From a virus: 28,597 nt of DNA. The stretch covers positions 1-28,597 of the IMG/VR virus record IMGVR_UViG_3300042888_003148. One strand, 5' to 3'. Positions 23,263 to 28,597 of this stretch are shown here, in pieces. Position 1 is the first letter of the stretch. Each line of letters starts with the position of its first letter. The notes below the pieces were generated by a model. That model was not told the origin of the DNA, ran no database searches, and worked only from the letters and a program-made list of their open reading frames with translations. A program made the position numbers and the translations under genes.

Positions 23263-23863
23263 AACCAAAATAATCTATATCTTTTTTATACTTTTCTTCT
23301 ACTAAGGCTTTAGTTTCTTCAGTATAGTATTTCCAATAAGGTAAATGTTCTGTTTTATTTAAAACTGGGAGTGTTCTTCTTGGTAGGTTAATATTATCAC
23401 ATACTATATTAAAATCTTCTTGAAGATTTTCAAATCTACCTATAAAAATAGAAGGATCTATATTTCCATCTTTATATTCAATCCACTCTAATCCTGGTAA
23501 GTCCCAAAGATCAGTATTTTTGTGGTTTTCTTTAATATACTGAGTAAAGCTGGTATTGGGGATATCAGTTCTGTTTTTTTTTATATTAAAAAAGTAATCA
23601 GATAATTTTCTATCCCAAGGATTTCTTACAAAACAAAATTTAAAATAATTCTCCCAATTATTTTTTATTAAAATAGTTTCAGGATCATATTGGGCAATTT
23701 GAAGTCGTTCGTTAGGATGTATTTTACTATTATATCCTAATTCAAATAATTCTCTTACTGTAAGGTGGGATTTTACTCTTTGAAATAAGGAGGTTGATAT
23801 ACTTCTTCCTCCTGTTTTATTTATATGAATAAAAATGCATTTGTGTTCAGTTGATATAACCAT
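23246..23863 (-). CDS. Sulfotransferase, family 2-like
   Basis: The 205-residue protein has FIHINKTGGRSIS at about 11-23, the 5'-phosphosulfate-binding loop of the sulfotransferase family 2 type (K-T-G-G), and FCFVRNPWDRKLSDY at about 76-90, the 3'-phosphate-binding motif with Arg80 and Ser88. A further IFIGRFENLQEDF segment matches the conserved region that follows. The family transfers sulfate from PAPS to hydroxyls of carbohydrates. The acceptor is unknown. It is 9 bases from the second sulfotransferase gene and overlaps the GT-A gene, so sulfation and glycosylation genes appear co-transcribed. No signal peptide or membrane anchor is present, so it should work in the cytoplasm, unlike eukaryotic Golgi relatives. 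Confidence 0.87.
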   Translation of the reverse strand: MVISTEHKCIFIHINKTGGRSISTSLFQRVKSHLTVRELFELGYNSKIHPNERLQIAQYDPETILIKNNWENYFKFCFVRNPWDRKLSDYFFNIKKNRTDIPNTSFTQYIKENHKNTDLWDLPGLEWIEYKDGNIDPSIFIGRFENLQEDFNIVCDNINLPRRTLPVLNKTEHLPYWKYYTEETKALVEEKYKKDIDYFGYEFGK

Positions 23864-23872
23864 ATTAAGTTT

Positions 23873-24694
23873 TTAGTAATTACCCCATAAGTTCCAATCT
23901 AAATTAGGATACTCATTTTTTAATGAATTAACATCATTCTTAAAAATATTTGAAAAATTATCATAATATGAATTATTAAATTCCTCACTATATATTCTTT
24001 TATGATGAATTCCAAAAGTAACATCATTGGAAAATGGTTCACCTCCTAAAAATTCCATAATCTTATTGTGTTCCTCCAATGGATTAGCCAACATTGATTC
24101 TTGTAATAATACGTAAATATTATTAGGTGTAAAATATTCTTCCCATTTTTTTATTCTATGAAAATAAGTACTTCTTTTAATCAACTTATTTTCTTCATCA
24201 TTTACTTTTAGTGCATCTTCAAATGATATATTATAGTATTTTTCACCCCAAAAAGGATTTTGGTTTTGGATGTGATTCCAATGACTATAGGCTCGTTTTA
24301 AGGGATCTCTTAGAGAAATAATTAATTTAATATTACCTAAAGAAAATTTTATTCTAGAAGCTAATCCTTCTGGGTTGTAAAAATAGTTAGGACTAACTTC
24401 ACCTCTAAATGGTTTATCTACATCGAAAAGTTTTTCATAAAATTTGATTCCTTTTTCATAATTTACATTAAAAAAATCAATTTCTTTATTGTCAGGTCTA
24501 CTTAATCCTCCTTTAAAATCACTTATACTAAATTCACTATCGTTAATAACTCTTTGTTTAGTTTCTTCATCTGGGCAGTAGACTTGATGGTGTTGGTTTA
24601 GATTATGATGTAAAGCAGTACTCCCACATTTCATACCCCCTAATACTAAAAAGTTAGGTAAAGAAGTATTAATTTCTTCTTTATTTTCTACCAT
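23873..24694 (-). CDS. Sulfotransferase, heparan-sulfate-type fold
   Basis: The 273-residue protein has LVLGGMKCGSTALHHNL at about 16-32, the 5'-PSB loop with Lys22. It also has RGEVSPNYFY (about 97-106), and IISLRDPLKRAYSHW at about 125-139, with Arg129 and Ser137 for the PAPS 3'-phosphate. This is the pattern of NDST/3-OST-like carbohydrate sulfotransferases. It belongs to a different branch from the neighbouring 205-residue sulfotransferase, so two distinct positions or acceptors may be modified. The start overlaps the small gene upstream by 7 bases. The protein lacks a signal peptide and should be cytoplasmic. Confidence 0.88.
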   Translation of the reverse strand: MVENKEEINTSLPNFLVLGGMKCGSTALHHNLNQHHQVYCPDEETKQRVINDSEFSISDFKGGLSRPDNKEIDFFNVNYEKGIKFYEKLFDVDKPFRGEVSPNYFYNPEGLASRIKFSLGNIKLIISLRDPLKRAYSHWNHIQNQNPFWGEKYYNISFEDALKVNDEENKLIKRSTYFHRIKKWEEYFTPNNIYVLLQESMLANPLEEHNKIMEFLGGEPFSNDVTFGIHHKRIYSEEFNNSYYDNFSNIFKNDVNSLKNEYPNLDWNLWGNY

Positions 24695-25008
24695 GGAAGC
24701 CCTGTTTCTAAATTTAAGTTATTGTTCTGTATTTTGAAATTAATAACTTTATTTGTCAACCTATTTTCTATTTTTGTTACTCTTTCTTGACCTAATTTAT
24801 TCTTAACCCAAGTAAGTACTTCTTCTTGTGTTAAATCTTGGTAGTTAATTATTTCAGGAGAATCTGGTTTCCTTTCCACATTTAAGGTATAACTATACAC
24901 ATCCTCGTAGTTAGAGTCTGTATCTTTTACTGTTATAGAATAGTAAATAATTTTTACAACTCCCGATATGTCTCTTTTCATATCCGTTATGTTCCATGTA
25001 ATTTCCAT
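24688..25008 (-). CDS. Small structural-type protein, paralogue of the 130-residue protein at 19022
   Basis: The 106-residue protein begins EITWNITDMKRD, has a beta-rich middle with IIYYSITVKDTD, then YQDLTQEEVLTWVKNKLG and a final NLETGLPW. It shares its scaffold with the 130-residue protein at 19022-19414, including the tryptophan near the start and the L-T-x-x-(D/E)-V-x-x-W-(L/V) helix. The two copies bracket the sulfation/glycan island. No function is known to me; a virion accessory role is possible. It overlaps the sulfotransferase gene by 7 bases and follows the fibre-associated gene by a 98-base gap with no gene, which holds a weak 6-pair hairpin and no convincing terminator. Confidence 0.75.
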   Translation of the reverse strand: MEITWNITDMKRDISGVVKIIYYSITVKDTDSNYEDVYSYTLNVERKPDSPEIINYQDLTQEEVLTWVKNKLGQERVTKIENRLTNKVINFKIQNNNLNLETGLPW

Positions 25009-25106
25009 ATTGTAATGATTTATTAATTAATTTAATGTACGAATTATTTTTTACATTTCCAACTTACTTTTAATAAGTTTTTTATTTGTTTAAGATGTTC
25101 TATGTT

Positions 25107-25526
25107 TTATAAAGGACATAATTCAGCTCCTCCTCCTAACCATGCAGTTCCTGACCATTGTCTACTAGCAAACCCATTACTGTACCAATTAGCATTCGCA
25201 AAAGTAGTTAAACCTGCATTTGAATATAGGTTTTGACTAAAATTAAATTCATCTACAGCTTGATAATAAAAGTTGTCTGATGCAAAAAAACAAGCATCTT
25301 CGGCATTCTCACCAAATCCTAATAAATATTCATATGACTCTAAATCACTTCCGTTATAAAAATCACTAAATTTTATTTGCCCACTTGTTGGTATATTAAC
25401 ATTTGTACCTGTATTAGGTACATTTGCTCCACCTTTATAGTATTCTGATATAGCTATAGGATTTGAACCTCCAAACTCTGTTTGAATCATGCTGGAGCTT
25501 ATTGGACCACTACTTGGTAAAGCCAT
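25107..25526 (-). CDS. Small fibre-associated, probable receptor-binding protein
   Basis: The 139-residue protein has an N-terminal half of a type common in phage tail proteins: ALPSSGPISSSMIQTEFGG, ISEYYKGGANVPN, then IPTSGQIKFSDFYNG (about 46-60). The C-terminal half has two cysteines, aromatic residues and LYSNAGLTTFANANWYSNG followed by SGTAWLGG. This resembles small domains found at the ends of Bacteroidota adhesins and phage fibres. I infer a host-recognition tip or fibre-attachment role; no enzymatic motif is visible. Its ATG overlaps the fibre stop codon (TAATG), so it is translationally coupled to the fibre. Confidence 0.7.
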   Translation of the reverse strand: MALPSSGPISSSMIQTEFGGSNPIAISEYYKGGANVPNTGTNVNIPTSGQIKFSDFYNGSDLESYEYLLGFGENAEDACFFASDNFYYQAVDEFNFSQNLYSNAGLTTFANANWYSNGFASRQWSGTAWLGGGAELCPL

Positions 25527-28500
25527 TATAATTTAGATTTAAGTTCATCAATTTGTTTTTGCTGATCTTTAATTGCTTCAATTAATAGAGGGATAATTTT
25601 TTCATAATTAACAGCCTTATATCCATTATCTCTAGTAGTTACTGCTTCTGGTAATATTGCTTCTATTTCTTGGGCTATAACACCTACATCTCTACCTTTA
25701 TTTCCATGTATAGTTTGAATTTCTTCTTGGGTTAAAGGTTTCCAATCAAATGTGTTACCACTAACTCCTATTAATTTACATAAAGCATTTTTAATAGGTT
25801 GAATATTTTCTTTTAATCTATAATCAGAAGTTGCAAATGCTACAACATCATTACTAGCATCAATTCTACCAGTTGTAGTATTCATAGTAGTAGTTCCACC
25901 AACTTGTAAATGGCATGCTACTGTAGCATTGTTCATATAAGTAGTAGATCCACTAGTTGATGTTAAGCTAGATCCTATAGCAAAGGAACAGGCATGAGTA
26001 ACAGTGTTACTTAGTCCACCTAAAATACCAGATAAACTTCCTGACGCTATGTTACTTCCACCACCTCCTATAAAACTACATTCTCCTTTTGCTTGGTTGG
26101 AAACACCACCTCCTACTATTGAGTAACTTCCTGATGCTTGGTTACTATTACCACCTGCTATTGTTGATATATAACCTATTGCACAGTTAGCATTACCACC
26201 TGCTATTGTTGATATATAACCTGTTGCTTGGTTACTGACACCACCTCCTACTGTTGAGTAACTTCCTGATGCTTTATTAATGACACCACCTCCTACTGTT
26301 GAGTATTGACCTGATGCTTGGTTTAAAACTCCACCTAAAATAGAAGAAAATATTCCTGAAGCTAGATTTTTACATCCACCTCCTACTGTTGGGTAGCTTC
26401 CTGTTGCTTGGTTTTCATTACCACCTGCTATTGTTGAGTATTCACCTGTTGATTTATTAAGAAATCCACCTCCTACTGTTGAAAGTAATCCTGTTGCTGA
26501 ATTTGATTGACCACCTGCTATTGTTGCTGATTGGTTTGTTGCTCTGTTATTATAACCACCTCCTATTGTTGAGAGATAACCTGTTAATTGATTATCATAT
26601 CCACCTGCTACTGTTGAGTATTGATTTGTTGCTTGGTTATTTTGACCACCTGCTATTGTTGAGTATGTACCTGTTGCGTAGTTATTTTCACCACCTCCTA
26701 CTGTTGAGTAACTTCCTGATGCTTTATTAATGACACCACCTCCTACTGTTGAGTAACTTGCTGATGCTTGGTTACTTTGACCACCTCCTACAAAAGAGCA
26801 ATTTCCTGATGCTATGTTAGATACTCCTCCTGCTATTGTTGATGATGCTCCGGTATTGGTATGTCCAGAACCTATAGTTAATTTTGTAGAACCTAATATA
26901 TCTCCAACTACATGTAGTTTTGATGTTGGAGTTGTTGTTCCTATTCCTACGTTACCCCCAATATCAATCCTCATTCTTTCAGAACCTCCTGCTTTTACAA
27001 TAAAATTGTAAGAAGCTTCAATACCTTCCCAACCTAAACTTAGTGTTTGAGTTTGATTTAAAGGTCTTAATACAATAGCATCAAAACTATCGTTCGTTGA
27101 AGAAACTACGTCTAATCTTTTTAAAGGATTTATTGTTCCTATACCTACAGTACCATCTTGAGTAATAGTCATTTTTGTAGTTCCAGAATCGGCATTATTA
27201 TTCCAAGCACCTACGTAGAAATTCAATATGTTTTTATTTGCACCAGTTGCATATGATTCAGGTCTTATTTCAGCTAAATGTGAAATTGCATTTCCTCCTC
27301 CAACATTCATATCCCACAATAGTGAAGCACCGGCATCAATACCAGTTCCTGCAGCACTTAGTCTAATATTTCCATCAGTAGATGCTCTTAAACCTACTGT
27401 TAATTTACTATCAGGCGCCGTAGTACCAATACCTACGTTACCTGCTGAGCTTACTACTAATCTGGTATTCTGATTAGATCCATCAACATCTGCTGAAATT
27501 AGTGAGAATCCTGAGTTTGATATGCTTGCTATTCCTGTTCTCAGTATTGTATGACCTCCTTCACTGTTAACAATACTCATTTGAGAAGTTGTTGTAGACA
27601 GTGCTCCTAATGTTGTTAATCTTGAAAATGGTGATGTTGTTCCTATTCCTACTTCACCTGTAGTTTTTACTGTTAAAACCGGAGAGAATGTATTACTTGT
27701 TGATATAGTAGTACCGCTTGAAACTCTTAAATCAAAAGAACTCTGAGCAAATGCTAAGAAGGGTTGAGCTCCAGAGAGTTTAACAAATCCTAATCTAGGT
27801 GTTGCTTGGGCATCAACACCCATATATGACCCTTCTGAGTTTATGTTAACACTTCCTGAAACAGTTAATCTTTCTGATGGACTTGTTGTTCCAATACCTA
27901 CGTTACCACTAGAAGAAATAAACATTTTAGTAGAATTGTTTGTTTCAAACTGTAATGATTGATTATCATTGGTTCCTAGTGTTGCTATTGTACCAAAACT
28001 GTTTCCATTTTGTACAAATGCATTTGTACCTCCGTTTAAGAATGAAGATGTTAATGCAAATGAGGCAGTAGTTGTTAGTAGGTTTGTTGATGGGTTGTAT
28101 GTAAAAGTTGAAGTATCAATTTGAAGATTAGTATTCCCAGCCGCTTGTACAAAAACCGGGTAATAGGTACTACTAAAAGAAGGGTTATCAGTTATTTTTG
28201 AATTTACAGATACAGATGCACTTACTGCCCATGATGAAGTTCCAAATAAAGAACCTGTAAATGAAGTTGCATGTACGTTTCCACTTACTTGTAATTTCCC
28301 TAAGGTTGGAGTTGTTGTTCCAATACCTACGTTACCATTATTTAGTACGTGGACAACAACTGCATCAGTATTATTCTTTAGAGAGAAAATCGGACCTGAT
28401 CCTATATTTTGTGCTACTAAAGTTGAACTATTTACCGAATTATTTGTTGCAACTATTGAACTTGAGTTGGCAGCTCCAGCGTCTATTGTTGGACCTCCGT

Positions 28501-28597
28501 TTGAATAGGCGTATATTGCTGTACCGTTTATTCCTGTACCTGTTCCTGCACTTGTAACTGTAAGTCTTGCTGCTGGTGTTGTAGTTCCTACCATCAC
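25526..28597 (-). CDS. Tail fibre with S74 chaperone domain, 5' end outside window
   Basis: The frame is open to the right edge, so the N-terminus is missing; 1023 residues are visible. The first 580 contain at least seven V-G-I-G-T-x-x-P segments, each followed by a basic residue and a beta-strand (e.g. NVGIGTTTPTSKLHV), a layout common in Bacteroidota fibres. Residues about 585-869 hold 19 copies of a 15-residue repeat of the form STxGGGxxNxAxGxY. The C-terminal 100 residues are a peptidase S74 intramolecular chaperone with SDYRLKEN at about 924-931 (Ser924/Lys929 are the expected dyad) and the GVIAQEIEAILPEAV and NYEKIIPLLIEAIK segments. The domain trimerises the fibre and then cuts itself off before Ser924. 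Confidence 0.9.
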   Translation of the reverse strand: MMVGTTTPAARLTVTSAGTGTGINGTAIYAYSNGGPTIDAGAANSSSIVATNNSVNSSTLVAQNIGSGPIFSLKNNTDAVVVHVLNNGNVGIGTTTPTLGKLQVSGNVHATSFTGSLFGTSSWAVSASVSVNSKITDNPSFSSTYYPVFVQAAGNTNLQIDTSTFTYNPSTNLLTTTASFALTSSFLNGGTNAFVQNGNSFGTIATLGTNDNQSLQFETNNSTKMFISSSGNVGIGTTSPSERLTVSGSVNINSEGSYMGVDAQATPRLGFVKLSGAQPFLAFAQSSFDLRVSSGTTISTSNTFSPVLTVKTTGEVGIGTTSPFSRLTTLGALSTTTSQMSIVNSEGGHTILRTGIASISNSGFSLISADVDGSNQNTRLVVSSAGNVGIGTTAPDSKLTVGLRASTDGNIRLSAAGTGIDAGASLLWDMNVGGGNAISHLAEIRPESYATGANKNILNFYVGAWNNNADSGTTKMTITQDGTVGIGTINPLKRLDVVSSTNDSFDAIVLRPLNQTQTLSLGWEGIEASYNFIVKAGGSERMRIDIGGNVGIGTTTPTSKLHVVGDILGSTKLTIGSGHTNTGASSTIAGGVSNIASGNCSFVGGGQSNQASASYSTVGGGVINKASGSYSTVGGGENNYATGTYSTIAGGQNNQATNQYSTVAGGYDNQLTGYLSTIGGGYNNRATNQSATIAGGQSNSATGLLSTVGGGFLNKSTGEYSTIAGGNENQATGSYPTVGGGCKNLASGIFSSILGGVLNQASGQYSTVGGGVINKASGSYSTVGGGVSNQATGYISTIAGGNANCAIGYISTIAGGNSNQASGSYSIVGGGVSNQAKGECSFIGGGGSNIASGSLSGILGGLSNTVTHACSFAIGSSLTSTSGSTTYMNNATVACHLQVGGTTTMNTTTGRIDASNDVVAFATSDYRLKENIQPIKNALCKLIGVSGNTFDWKPLTQEEIQTIHGNKGRDVGVIAQEIEAILPEAVTTRDNGYKAVNYEKIIPLLIEAIKDQQKQIDELKSKL
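25529..25828 (-). other. Peptidase S74 intramolecular chaperone domain
   Basis: This segment encodes the last 100 residues of the fibre. The cleavage motif is SDYRLK, with cleavage expected just before Ser924. The last part is a coiled coil ending in DQQKQIDELKSKL, as usual for the trimeric release domain. Confidence 0.85.
25991..26845 (-). repeat. Nineteen tandem 45-base repeats in the fibre gene
   Basis: Nineteen units of 45 bases (15 residues) encode STxGGGxxNxAxGxY-type repeats, followed by a partial twentieth. The periodic V-G-G-G and N-x-A-(S/T)-G positions suggest a trimeric beta-roll like YadA-type adhesin heads. The segments at 26239-26305 and 26689-26755 are identical over 67 bases, exactly ten units apart. 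Confidence 0.9.

Noticed and set aside
23263-23268. TTG start for the GT-A glycosyltransferase
   Set aside because: It adds only two residues, and an ATG three codons in is available and still overlaps the upstream gene.
25009-25106. Possible terminator (AACTTA/TAAGTT hairpin) in the 98-base gap
   Set aside because: The stem has only 6 weak pairs and no T tract follows on the coding strand.
25991-26845. Regular repeats suggesting a CRISPR array
   Set aside because: The 45-base periodicity is continuous, in frame and degenerate at the DNA level, with no unique spacers. It encodes a protein repeat.

Overview
The window is part of a virulent-type tailed phage genome with a contractile tail (T4-like myovirus plan). 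It is AT-rich and every credible gene lies on the minus strand, so transcription runs from base 28597 towards base 1. Start codons are preceded by A/T-rich stretches and almost never by a purine-rich Shine-Dalgarno box. The tail fibre is built from VGIGTTTP-type and 15-residue GGG/N repeats. Both traits suggest a Bacteroidota (flavobacterial-type) host; this is inference, not a demonstrated host assignment.

Layout in the direction of transcription. (1) 28597-25107: a large tail fibre/adhesin, entering from outside the window and ending in an S74 self-cleaving chaperone, plus a small probable receptor-binding protein. (2) 25008-19474: an accessory island with two sulfotransferases, two glycosyltransferases (GT-A and GT9 types), an APS kinase, a HAD phosphatase, an HxGH nucleotidylyltransferase and a DUF2061 membrane protein. 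(3) 19414-6417: the tail morphogenesis block. It holds two small paralogue-family proteins, sheath, tube, a gp26-like chaperone with an overlapping second frame, tape measure, tail-tube initiator, LysM-like wedge protein, baseplate hub carrying a cell-wall hydrolase, and an unknown protein. (4) A strong intrinsic terminator at 6384-6409. (5) 6356-167: DNA replication and recombination, with a family A polymerase-like protein, an unknown protein, gp32-like SSB, UvsX recombinase, a 5'-3' exonuclease and a gp41/DnaB-like helicase. (6) 112-1: the N-terminus of NrdB.

The genes form one coherent programme: nucleotide supply and recombination-dependent replication, then tail building, then host recognition. 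The unexpected element is the island. APS kinase makes PAPS, sulfotransferases use PAPS, and glycosyltransferases can make the acceptor. Together they suggest that the phage sulfates a glycan, either on its own virion or on the host surface. The island lies between two pairs of small paralogous genes, so it may have grown by duplication and insertion next to the fibre genes.

Smaller points of interest are a candidate programmed frameshift between the two tail-chaperone frames, a recurrent TATTTATA motif before structural genes that often follows a hairpin terminator, a SleB-like hydrolase in place of the T4 lysozyme domain of the baseplate spike, and a short divergent PolA-like polymerase in an otherwise T4-like replisome. 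No tRNA, CRISPR array or integrase was seen, and no gene-free stretch exceeds 300 bases.
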